Source: an uncultured Fibrobacter sp.
Lineage (GTDB): Bacteria; Fibrobacterota; Fibrobacteria; Fibrobacterales; Fibrobacteraceae
Direction of reading: 5' to 3'
Length of the DNA stretch: 19,301 nt
NCBI GenBank assembly: GCA_934691725.1
Contig: CAKUTF010000046.1
Location: 1-19,301 of the forward strand
The number at the start of each line of letters is the position of its first letter. The stretch's first letter is position 1. The notes beneath the pieces are model-generated. The model made no database searches. It had not been told where the DNA came from and saw nothing but the letters and a program-made list of their open reading frames with translations. Made by a program: the position numbers and the translations under genes. Of the stretch, positions 1 through 6,879 are shown piece by piece.

Positions 1-13
1 ACATCTAAGTTTA

Positions 14-37
14 GGGATTAGGGACGAGGGATTAGGG
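14..37 (+). other. G-quadruplex motif, 7-nt phased
   Basis: Four GGG runs start at 14, 21, 28 and 35, each separated by exactly 4 nt (ATTA, ACGA, ATTA). This fits the canonical G3N1-7 quadruplex pattern on the plus strand and resembles telomere repeats. It belongs to repeat tract 1. Folding in the cell is not shown. Confidence 0.6.
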
Positions 38-124
38 AATAGTCTGCAGACGTCTAAGAAAATGAGAAATTAGCAATGAGTAATGAGGAATTGGGCTGCA
101 AACATTTAGGCTTTTTAAAATGTC

Positions 125-147
125 ATTCCCCGGCTTGACCGGGGAAT
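125..147. repeat. REP-like hairpin, copy 1
   Basis: A perfect 9-bp stem ATTCCCCGG/CCGGGGAAT encloses a CTTGA loop. It is preceded by GTC and followed by CT. The same architecture recurs at 6880-6902, 6907-6929 and 9692-9714. There is no T-run after it, so it is not a typical intrinsic terminator. Confidence 0.8.
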
Positions 148-474
148 CTCCTTTCAGATAAGGGATTTGACAGGCTAGCGAGCTTGTCGAGCTATTCAGA
201 GCTTAGTTGAGAGAACTTAGAGCTTAGAAATAGTGGACAGTGGGCAGAGTTGCGGACGTTAAACTTTCGAGATGCAAGAGTATAGACGTCTGCAAAACTA
301 AGCACTAAGCTCTCAGTTCTCAGTTCTGAACACGCCAGACAGTCAATTCCTCATTCCTAATTTCTAACTGCCCACTAGCCACTGCTCACTGATTCCTGTC
401 TTCTGATTCCTGTCAACTAGCAACTATCCACTGTCGAGCTAAGCTCTCAGATCTCAGCACTCAGTTCTAAGTTC

Positions 475-480
475 TATATT
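475..480 (+). promoter_or_regulatory. Candidate -10 box for a leaderless transcript
   Basis: TATATT ends 7 nt before the ATG at 488, and no Shine-Dalgarno sequence lies between. Exactly the same arrangement occurs before the ATG at 16082. If this is a -10 element, transcription would start at or next to the start codon. No convincing -35 hexamer is visible because the upstream DNA is heptad repeat. Confidence 0.35.
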
Positions 481-487
481 TCCGCGC

Positions 488-1462
488 ATGGCTCAAAACA
501 AGACTGGCAGGCGTTTTCCGAGGCTCGTGCTGCAAAAGGCGCAGGTCTCCGATTACAAGAAAATCGAAATGCAGACGCTCCGGGTCGGCATCTGGATCAA
601 TATCCTGATGGGTATCTGCGGCTGGGTTGGCTACTACTTTGCGAGTTCCTATGCGCTGGCGCTCGATGGAAGCCTATGCGCTATTTCCGCGGTGAGCTTT
701 ATCGTTGCGCTCCGAATCACCCGGAAACGGGACACCACAAGCGAAGAATACCCGTTTGGCATTTACAGTGTCGAAAACGTCTATGCGATGCTGCAAGGGA
801 TTTTGCTCATCGCGATTACCGTCTATGCGATTTTTGAAGGCGCGGGAAACATCGCGGAATTTGTCCGAAAAGGAAGCGGAAACACGGAGCCTTTGAAAAT
901 CGTTCCGCTGCTAGTCTATACGGTCGGCATGGTCTTTGCCTGCGGGGGCGTCTGGCTCTACTACCGTGCGCAGCTCAAAAAGACCGACGGAGAAAGCCCC
1001 ATCCTCAAATCCGAAACGGTCGCCGCCTACATGGACACGTTCGTGACCATCGGGACGGGAATCGCGCTGATTCTCATGGCGATAGTCCCCCAGGATTCAA
1101 AGCTTTCGTTCCTCAACTACATCGGCGATTCGATGATCGTCATCGTCATTTCGCTCTTTCTCCTGCCGTCGCCAATCCGGGTCGTTTCGCATTCCTTCTT
1201 TTCGCTGATCGGTCGCACGACGCAGAACGCGCCGCTCAGAAACCGGACGGAAAAGGTCGTGCAGGCGAACCTCGATCCGTCTTTCAAGCTTATCCGTGTG
1301 CTGCTCTTCCACGTGGGTTCAAGCTACGAAATCGACGTAACCATCGCCCCGAAAGAAGATTCCGCCTTTGACATTTCCCGCTACCGGGAAACGAAAAGCC
1401 GCCTCGATGCGGAACTGAAGAAGCTCTTCCCGAACCGGGTACTGCAACTGTTTTTGGAGTGA
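488..1462 (+). CDS. Cation diffusion facilitator-like membrane protein
   Basis: Likely an inner-membrane divalent-cation/proton antiporter of the CDF family, 324 aa. Visible family features are hydrophobic segments near residues 33-55, 58-78, 100-118, 138-160, 177-200 and 212-230, the cytoplasmic motif around residues 88-97 (YPFG, then E96 and N97), and a soluble C-terminal domain from about 235 that resembles the CDF cytoplasmic dimerisation domain. The classical metal site of YiiP-type members is DxxxD in TM2 plus HxxxD in TM5. Here the equivalent positions read D60-xxx-C64 and A179-xxx-D183, so the site is altered. The start at 488 has no Shine-Dalgarno but a TATATT box 7 nt upstream. The stop codon lies 2 bp from the end of the convergent FISUMP gene. 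Substrate cannot be predicted. Confidence 0.8.
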   Translation: MAQNKTGRRFPRLVLQKAQVSDYKKIEMQTLRVGIWINILMGICGWVGYYFASSYALALDGSLCAISAVSFIVALRITRKRDTTSEEYPFGIYSVENVYAMLQGILLIAITVYAIFEGAGNIAEFVRKGSGNTEPLKIVPLLVYTVGMVFACGGVWLYYRAQLKKTDGESPILKSETVAAYMDTFVTIGTGIALILMAIVPQDSKLSFLNYIGDSMIVIVISLFLLPSPIRVVSHSFFSLIGRTTQNAPLRNRTEKVVQANLDPSFKLIRVLLFHVGSSYEIDVTIAPKEDSAFDISRYRETKSRLDAELKKLFPNRVLQLFLE

Positions 1463-1464
1463 GG

Positions 1465-2301
1465 TTAGTTTTTGATACAGCGGACATAATAGGCGTTTTT
1501 CATCTCAAAGTCCCAACCCATACGAGAATACTTTTTTAGCACAAAAGCATAAACAAGCCTTCTCCTTCCAAACGTGGAAGAACTCCAAAAAAAGGCTTCA
1601 TTACTCCATGGTATATCCGAAGCAAATTCCCTAGGAGTATCAATAGAACAACCGAAAGAACAACCTCCTGGAAGAGCATCAAAGCCGGTAACAACCTTTA
1701 CTTGTGACGCCTTTTTCCACTTACTTAACCATCCGATACTTTTCAAATACTCCTGAACAGTTAATTCCAACGGTTCTTTTTCAATCACCCAGTCTTCAGA
1801 TATCAAAGCATCTTCTATTTTTTCTACTAAAAGAGCAGATACCTTTTTTCTTTCGGCTTCATGGTCTTCTCCATTAGAAATCAAATCAGAAAGTTTCCAA
1901 AGATCAATTCCTGTCTGTGCTTTAACCTTGTTCCTTACAGTAGCACAAGTAAATTCCCAAAGCGCCACCCATTCCGTTGAATCCGGCAAATGCCATCCAG
2001 CCGGGCAAACTCCACGAATTACATCTCTGCCTTTCGATGTATTGCAACCATCGCAATCATCAAAAAAAGCAGCGGAATCCATCGCCGCCGACCATGTATA
2101 AAGTCTCCCATAATTGCATCTATCGTTTGCACACATGCTTCTTGCCGTTCCAATATCATAATAGTAGTTCAAATTTTCCGCCATCCAAATCTGTTTTCCT
2201 ATTTTTACCGTCCTATATGTTTGACCATCGCGAACGTCCGTAAAATGTCCCGCATAGACAAGTGCGACAGTAAAAAACAAAGCAATATATACTTTTTTCA
2301 T
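1465..2301 (-). CDS. Secreted FISUMP-domain protein
   Basis: 278 aa with a signal peptide (residues 1-17, cleavage after ...LVYA). The mature part opens with the paralogous-domain signature: FTDVRDGQTYRTVKIG (20-35), WMAENLNY (39-46), GRLYTW (65-70), CPAGWHLPDSTEW (99-111), then GFDALPGG (206-213), FWSSS (238-242) and a final YYVRC (271-275). This matches the Fibrobacter succinogenes major paralogous domain family, a large secreted family of unknown function. About 90 extra residues, charged and probably helical, lie between the WHLP motif and the GFDALPGG motif where typical members are much shorter. Several Cys pairs (C57/C62, C83/C86, C214/C218) suggest disulfides. It is the last gene of a minus-strand operon: its ATG overlaps the TGA of the upstream gene as ATGA at 2298-2301, with GGGGGA upstream as ribosome site. 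Confidence 0.88.
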   Translation of the reverse strand: MKKVYIALFFTVALVYAGHFTDVRDGQTYRTVKIGKQIWMAENLNYYYDIGTARSMCANDRCNYGRLYTWSAAMDSAAFFDDCDGCNTSKGRDVIRGVCPAGWHLPDSTEWVALWEFTCATVRNKVKAQTGIDLWKLSDLISNGEDHEAERKKVSALLVEKIEDALISEDWVIEKEPLELTVQEYLKSIGWLSKWKKASQVKVVTGFDALPGGCSFGCSIDTPREFASDIPWSNEAFFWSSSTFGRRRLVYAFVLKKYSRMGWDFEMKNAYYVRCIKN

Positions 2302-2687
2302 CTTTCCCCCGAGAGAATTGAAATGGAATAAGCCTTCGGTCCCAAACGCAGAACACTTTCCTGTCCGGGATTAAAAGTGTTCTCTTCAAATCCGTTGATT
2401 TTCAACAAAATCCTTTTATGTTCTACGAGTGCCGTGAGCAAAAGTCTCCTTTCGAAATCGGAACATTCCAAAAATTCAATCTTCGTATCCGCCCGCAGCT
2501 GCAACGCATTCCGCACAAGCGAATTTTCGTTTCCATTCCCATCCAGAAACAGATTGCTTTCCGCCCCATTCGACAGGAACGCCTCCTTTCTCGCAAGAAA
2601 GCCTTCTGTACCCTTTATGCGGAATCGACATTTTTTGTCAGACGATTCCGAGAGTTCCGTCACAACCGCCTTGATAAAATAGTCCAT
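2298..2687 (-). CDS. Small uncharacterised protein in SIR2-like operon
   Basis: 129 aa starting at the ATG at 2687, chosen because AAAGGAG lies 5 nt upstream. A longer reading begins with GTG at 2717, overlapping the stop of the SIR2-like gene as GTGA, but its first ten codons consist largely of the ribosome-binding sequence. I do not recognise the family. There is no signal peptide or membrane segment. The sequence alternates short hydrophobic and charged stretches (YFIKAVVTEL at the start, ILLKING in the middle, AYSISIL near the end), suggesting a small beta-rich cytoplasmic domain. The gene sits between the SIR2-like gene and the FISUMP gene with 4-bp overlap downstream, so translation is probably coupled. 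Confidence 0.75.
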   Translation of the reverse strand: MDYFIKAVVTELSESSDKKCRFRIKGTEGFLARKEAFLSNGAESNLFLDGNGNENSLVRNALQLRADTKIEFLECSDFERRLLLTALVEHKRILLKINGFEENTFNPGQESVLRLGPKAYSISILSGER

Positions 2688-2713
2688 CTTTTCTCCTTTG
2701 ATTTGTCCGGAAT

Positions 2714-4411
2714 TCACTTTTCAAGCCTCGTCCCATTCCAGTCCACAAAATCCGTCGGAAAGAAAACTTCCCCGATTTCGGATTCCGTGCAGCTGCCAAA
2801 GACATTCGGGATTCCGCCGGTATAGGCGCGAACCTGTTCACAGCCAAAAATGGAAACCGCATTGTCGATTGCCGTCACACCGTAAGCGTCCGCATCCTTT
2901 TCCTTGCGATGCGCATCCGCATAGGCGAGCATTTCCGCCCCGTAAAGAAAACGCCCTTCGCCCTTGAATCCGACGACAACCGTGCAATAGGCTTTTACCT
3001 CCGAGCGCATCCGGTAACGGACTGTTTCCGCGAAAGTTTCCACCCAAAGCGAATCGTCTGGCGGAAGTTGGTAACCGAGCAATACAAAGTGACGCGCCTT
3101 GTCCATCAACACCCGGCTTTCGCGCTGGACCTCTTCCAAAAACGACGTAGGGTTTCCCTTCACCATTGTCTGCATGACCATCGGCGCGGAACTCGCAAAG
3201 GTTTCCGCTCCACAAGAAACGCATTCCAGTGAATCAAAATGCAACTTTTCTTTCCGCCATTTTTTCTCCTTTTCAGTCCGGTTGAAATCGTCGTTTTCAA
3301 AAAGAGGAATCGGCAGCGGCGCATTCGCATGAGCATCCGAAAAGCCCCAGCGGTCGCCCAGGTAATACATCATCCGTCCGCACACCGGGCATTCCCTCCA
3401 TTGGGAACATCCATGCGCAAACAGGAACTTTCCAATGCGCCCGACAGGCGCTCCCGGCGAGGAACATTCATTACCGCGAAAGATGGCTGTTTCGCTCACC
3501 GAATACGAAAAATTCGAAGATGCCCGCGCAGCCGCATCTGTCTTTATCTTTCGGCTCTTGCTCGGAATCCCGAAATCAAGCCAGAGTTTCATCGCCTGGG
3601 CAGTGCGTGACAAAAAGAACCCGCTTTGGTTGGCATTCCGATGCGCATTGAAAAGCAGCCACAGAAAGACCGTTTCAAAGTTGAGGGAAACGACCGAATA
3701 GCTAAAGCGGTAAAACGCGGGAAAGCTGAAATCGCATCCTTCCGAGCAAAGCCTAGCGCCTTCCCTTTGCATCATCCGGGAAAGCGTTTCGGCTAAAGCG
3801 ACATACTTGGCGAAATCCAAAGCGCGTTCCCCCTTCGAAAGCCGATACCAGGCATTCGCAAAAAGAATGTTGGTAAAGAGAACCAGACAGTTGCGCACTT
3901 TCAAGAGACGTCTCGATTCGACGATAAGTTCTTCTCCGTTCCGAAAGGCGACCTTGATCCCTTGGCGTGCGGAGATTTTCTTGTCGAGAAGCGTGTAAAT
4001 ATCGCGGACGAGATTGTCGCGAATTTTATGCTGCGGACAAATTCCGATGACCGCCTTAAGTCCTATCCAGTCATATTCATCGCGAAGTTCCCGAATGCGA
4101 TTCCGGTAAATGCTATCGGAAACCGGCAACCGAAAGGCTTTTTTCGCTGCGTCGAGTTCCGATTCCGAAACCGAAAAGCGATCATCATCTAGGCATTTGC
4201 CGTCTCCCAAAATGGCCAGGAAATTTTCCATTTGCAAAAGGTCTTTTTCATCAAAGCCAAGAAAAATCTTCGGTAACGGCAAGCGGTTTTCCGAAGCGGC
4301 GAGCTTTCTAAAAAACTCGGACTGCGTATCGGTCTGCGGCATTCCGAGCGATGCTGTCGCCCCTGCACCGATAAAGACGAGTGTCTCGATCCAAGGATTA
4401 AAACCTTTCAT
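2714..4411 (-). CDS. SIR2-like NAD-binding-fold protein
   Basis: 565 aa, cytoplasmic. The N-terminus carries the sirtuin/SIR2-like dinucleotide motif GAGATASLGMPQTDTQ (15-30). SLNFET (242-247) corresponds to the S/T-x-N-[FY]-[DE] motif, and AHGCSQWRECPVCG (332-345) to the His-Gly...CxxC region that holds the catalytic His (H333) and first zinc Cys pair (C341, C344). The second pair is C397/C400. GYQLPPDD (446-453) matches the GYSLPxDD motif of the bacterial SIR2_2-type domain. Known relatives include NADases and anti-phage effectors (for example in Thoeris and DSR systems), but I cannot tell deacylase from NADase or a degenerate domain by eye. About 200 residues (35-240) between the first two motifs are helical and unassigned. 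First gene of a three-gene operon; GGAG lies 10 nt upstream of the ATG. Confident in the fold, unsure of the role. Confidence 0.78.
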   Translation of the reverse strand: MKGFNPWIETLVFIGAGATASLGMPQTDTQSEFFRKLAASENRLPLPKIFLGFDEKDLLQMENFLAILGDGKCLDDDRFSVSESELDAAKKAFRLPVSDSIYRNRIRELRDEYDWIGLKAVIGICPQHKIRDNLVRDIYTLLDKKISARQGIKVAFRNGEELIVESRRLLKVRNCLVLFTNILFANAWYRLSKGERALDFAKYVALAETLSRMMQREGARLCSEGCDFSFPAFYRFSYSVVSLNFETVFLWLLFNAHRNANQSGFFLSRTAQAMKLWLDFGIPSKSRKIKTDAAARASSNFSYSVSETAIFRGNECSSPGAPVGRIGKFLFAHGCSQWRECPVCGRMMYYLGDRWGFSDAHANAPLPIPLFENDDFNRTEKEKKWRKEKLHFDSLECVSCGAETFASSAPMVMQTMVKGNPTSFLEEVQRESRVLMDKARHFVLLGYQLPPDDSLWVETFAETVRYRMRSEVKAYCTVVVGFKGEGRFLYGAEMLAYADAHRKEKDADAYGVTAIDNAVSIFGCEQVRAYTGGIPNVFGSCTESEIGEVFFPTDFVDWNGTRLEK

Positions 4412-4487
4412 TTCGTATGTCTCCGAGCAGTATCCATAAAATAACCGCCTAACAAAACATAAGAAAAAAAAACGTTGTCAAGAGCTT

Positions 4488-4919
4488 TTGGAAAAATTTA
4501 TTCGAAACAGCTCGACTACCCCAATCGACGACAATGAAGATTTTGCCGAAAGTTCGAGTTCTTCAAAAGGCAGCAATTCTTCTAGTTCAGTCACAAAAAA
4601 ATCTTCATCGGGTACAAAAAACGGCGATGAAAAGGAAACTTGCCAAGGCGAACCCGGCAAGGCTTGGGACGGCACAACCGCAAAGGAATTCGCCTGCGGC
4701 CACGGAACGAAATTGAACCCCTATATTATCCTGACAGCCGAACAGTTGTCAAAGCTATCCTTTATCGTCGGGGCAAAAGATTCCAACTATAATTCGGACT
4801 CTTATACGATTTTAGGCACAAGAAATTTCAAAACCGATAAAAACTTCAAGGTCAAACAGTTCAAAGGTTTCTATCGATTTACCTTGAACAACAAGAAAAA
4901 AACGGCGTCTATCCATTAG
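4488..4919 (+). pseudogene. Remnant of a Ser-rich-linker lipoprotein gene
   Basis: An open frame from a TTG codon encodes about 143 aa. It has a Ser-rich linker (SSSSSKGSNSSSS near residues 22-34), then WDGTTAKEF (60-68) and a GTKLNPYIILTAEQLSKL stretch (73-90) typical of extracellular Fibrobacter/GLUG-repeat-type proteins. There is no signal peptide or lipobox in this frame. The other plus frame, over 4465-4500, reads KKNVVKSFWKNLF, which looks like a lipoprotein N-terminus, suggesting a deletion and frame change joined the two. At the 3' end the frame shifts too: another frame from 4876 reads YLEQQEKNGVYPLATP and stop. No real start codon or ribosome site is visible. Best read as a truncated, frame-disrupted remnant; a short functional gene is possible but less likely. 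Confidence 0.5.
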
Positions 4920-4934
4920 CGACGCCCTAAATTT
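4904..4934 (+). terminator. Possible terminator after lipoprotein remnant
   Basis: GGCGTC (4904-4909) and GACGCC (4921-4926) form a 6-bp stem with an 11-nt loop, preceded by an A7 run and followed by CTAAATTTT. The stem is short and the T-run interrupted, so the call is weak. Confidence 0.35.
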
Positions 4935-4987
4935 TCACATCCAACGACCCAATATCAAAATGACAATTTCCAACCTATCAAATGCGG

Positions 4988-5011
4988 ATTTCCGTGTCAT
5001 AGCACGGGAAT
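4988..5011. repeat. Degenerate REP-like hairpin
   Basis: ATTTCCGTG/CACGGGAAT forms a 9-bp stem with one G-T pair around a TCATAG loop. It keeps the ATT...AAT ends and stem length of the other REP-like hairpins but not the CTTGA loop. It is probably a diverged relative. Confidence 0.4.
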
Positions 5012-5038
5012 GGCATGGGACCGTACCAGGGAAAAACT

Positions 5039-5066
5039 TTGTTTATTTTCCGTCAAAAGCTATATT
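5039..5066 (+). promoter_or_regulatory. Candidate promoter of the DUF1846 gene
   Basis: TTGTTT (5039-5044) and TATATT (5061-5066) are separated by 16 bp. The -10 box lies 26 nt before the chosen ATG at 5093, leaving a short leader that contains AAGGG. This is pattern match only. Confidence 0.35.
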
Positions 5067-5092
5067 TGTGCCCAAATCAAGGGTTTTCGCTT

Positions 5093-6577
5093 ATGTATAA
5101 AATCGGTTTTGACAACGACGCCTACCTCAAGATGCAGTCCGAAAAGATTGCGGAACGAATCGCCCAGTTCGGCGGAAAGCTCTATATGGAATTCGGCGGG
5201 AAGCTGTTTGACGACTTCCACGCGTCCCGCGTCCTCCCGGGGTTCGCTCCCGACAGCAAGATCCGGATGCTCGAAAAGCTAAAGGACAAGGCGGAAATCA
5301 TCATCGCGATTCATGCGGGCGACATCGAGAAGAACAAGGTCCGCGGCGACCTCGGCATCACTTACGACATGGACGTTCTGCGGCTCATCGACGCGTTCCG
5401 CGACTACGGGCTTTACGTAAGCAGCGTCGTGCTGACCCGTTTTGAAAACCAGGCGAGCGCCATCGCCTACCAGAAAAAGCTCGAAGACCTGGGACTGAAA
5501 GTTTACAGGCACTACCCCATCGCCGGATACCCTTCGGACATTCCGCTCATCGTGAGCGATGACGGCTACGGCAAGAACGAATTCGTTAAAACGTCCCGCG
5601 AGCTGGTCGTGGTGACGGCACCCGGTCCCGGCAGCGGAAAAATGGCAGTCTGCCTTTCGCAGCTCTACCACGAAAACAAGCATGGCGTCAAGGCGGGCTA
5701 CGCCAAGTTCGAAACATTCCCCATCTGGAACATTCCGCTCAAGCATCCGGTGAACCTCGCCTACGAGGCCGCCACCGCGGACCTGAACGATGTGAACATG
5801 ATAGACCCGTTCCATCTGGAAGCCTACGGGAAGACGACCGTGAACTACAACCGCGACGTGGAAATATTCCCCGTCCTGAACGCCATCTTCCATCGCATCA
5901 TGGGAAATTCGCCCTACAAGTCCCCGACGGACATGGGCGTGAACATGGCGGGGAACTGCATCATCGACGACGCAGCGGTCAAGGATGCCGCCAACGCGGA
6001 AATCATCCGACGCTACTACAACGCGCTCTGCCAGGTTCGAAAAGGCCACGCCGAAAAGGACCAGGTCTATAAGCTGAAGCTTCTCATGGAACAGGCGCAT
6101 ATCAAGCCCGAAGACAGAAAGGTCGCCGTCGTCGCCGAAAAGAAGGCGCTCGAAACGAACGGTCCCGCTGTCGCCATCGAGCTTCCCGACGGAGCGATCG
6201 TCACCGGCAAGACCACCTCCCTTCTCGGAGCGTGCTCGTCGATGCTTCTCAACGCGTTAAAACACCTGGCGAAACTCCCGGACGATATGCAGCTGCTCAC
6301 GCCCACCGTCATCGAACCCATCCAGAACCTCAAGACAAAACAGCTCGGGCACAAGAATCCGAGACTTCACACGGACGAGGTTCTCGTCGCCCTTTCCGTC
6401 TGCGCACTCTCCGACGAAAACGCGAAGCGCGCCCTCGAAAAGCTCCCGGAGTTGAAACACGCCGAAGTCCACGCGAGCGTCATCCTCGCCCAGGTCGATG
6501 TCGATGTGTTCCGCCGCCTGCGGGTAAACCTCACGACCGCTCCCAAATACCAGACGGCAAAGCTCTATCACGAGTGA
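5093..6577 (+). CDS. DUF1846 (UPF0371) family protein
   Basis: 494 aa from the ATG at 5093. An upstream in-frame ATG at 5015 would add 26 residues over the probable promoter and is rejected. The family is about 500 aa long, so this is full length. Recognisable family stretches are the N-terminal GFDNDAYLKMQSEKI (5-19), FGGKLFDDFHASRVLPGF (34-51), the P-loop-like APGPGSGKMAVCLSQLYHE (176-194), HPVNLAYEAATADLND (218-233) and LPDGAIVTGKTTSLLGACS (364-382). The last contains a second GKT-like loop. Members are cytoplasmic and widespread in anaerobes; the function is not firmly established, and the two loops hint at nucleotide or phosphate binding. It stands alone, between the remnant and repeat tract 2. 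Third-position GC is clearly higher than in the SIR2-like operon. Confidence 0.9.
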   Translation: MYKIGFDNDAYLKMQSEKIAERIAQFGGKLYMEFGGKLFDDFHASRVLPGFAPDSKIRMLEKLKDKAEIIIAIHAGDIEKNKVRGDLGITYDMDVLRLIDAFRDYGLYVSSVVLTRFENQASAIAYQKKLEDLGLKVYRHYPIAGYPSDIPLIVSDDGYGKNEFVKTSRELVVVTAPGPGSGKMAVCLSQLYHENKHGVKAGYAKFETFPIWNIPLKHPVNLAYEAATADLNDVNMIDPFHLEAYGKTTVNYNRDVEIFPVLNAIFHRIMGNSPYKSPTDMGVNMAGNCIIDDAAVKDAANAEIIRRYYNALCQVRKGHAEKDQVYKLKLLMEQAHIKPEDRKVAVVAEKKALETNGPAVAIELPDGAIVTGKTTSLLGACSSMLLNALKHLAKLPDDMQLLTPTVIEPIQNLKTKQLGHKNPRLHTDEVLVALSVCALSDENAKRALEKLPELKHAEVHASVILAQVDVDVFRRLRVNLTTAPKYQTAKLYHE

Positions 6578-6879
6578 TGCCTGATCGGAGCGTAGAACAG
6601 AGAGTTTAGTCGATAGTTGATAGAAATCAGGAGACAGGAGTGAGAAGTTAAGTGTTGAGCGAGCTGCTATCAGGGAACAGGGATTAGTTGAGAGGAGAGC
6701 TGGAAACAGCGAGTTCAGAACTGAGAGCTTAGTGCTGAGAGCTTAGGTTTGCAGACATCTATGTTCTTGCATCTCGGGTGTTTAACGTCCGCAGTTTTGA
6801 TTACTGACCACTGAACTGTTCTAGGCTCTAAGTTCTCCCAACTAAGCTCTGAATAGCTCGACAAGCTCGCTAGCCTGTC

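Larger units (their letters stand above)
1..476. repeat. Heptad repeat tract 1 (intergenic)
   Basis: No gene is visible in this stretch. It consists of degenerate 7-bp units: TTAGGGA-type units near 12-40, AATGAGA/AATTAGC-type near 60-95, then from about 300 the opposite strand sense (AGTTCTC, CTAAGCT), ATTCCTC/ATTCCTA near 345-365, CCACTAG/CCACTGC near 370-390 and ATTCCTG near 391-415. The punctuation word GCAGACGTCTA lies at 46-56 and TAGACGTCTGC at 283-293. A hairpin sits at 125-147. The strand is G-rich up to about 300 and C-rich from there to the following start codon. Positions 1-331 match 6713-7053 in reverse complement. All of this is read directly from the sequence; the role is unknown. 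Confidence 0.85.

Noticed and set aside
125..147. REP-like hairpins as intrinsic terminators
   Set aside because: None is followed by a T-run, they appear in both orientations, and some lie upstream of genes.
5015..5092. N-terminal extension of the DUF1846 protein from the ATG at 5015
   Set aside because: The 26 extra residues overlap the likely promoter, are not family-like, and the ATG has no ribosome site, whereas MYKIGFDND at 5093 matches the family start.
5279..6100. 273-codon minus-strand frame opposite the DUF1846 gene
   Set aside because: Val/Arg/Asp-rich antisense shadow; the plus-strand protein has family motifs throughout.
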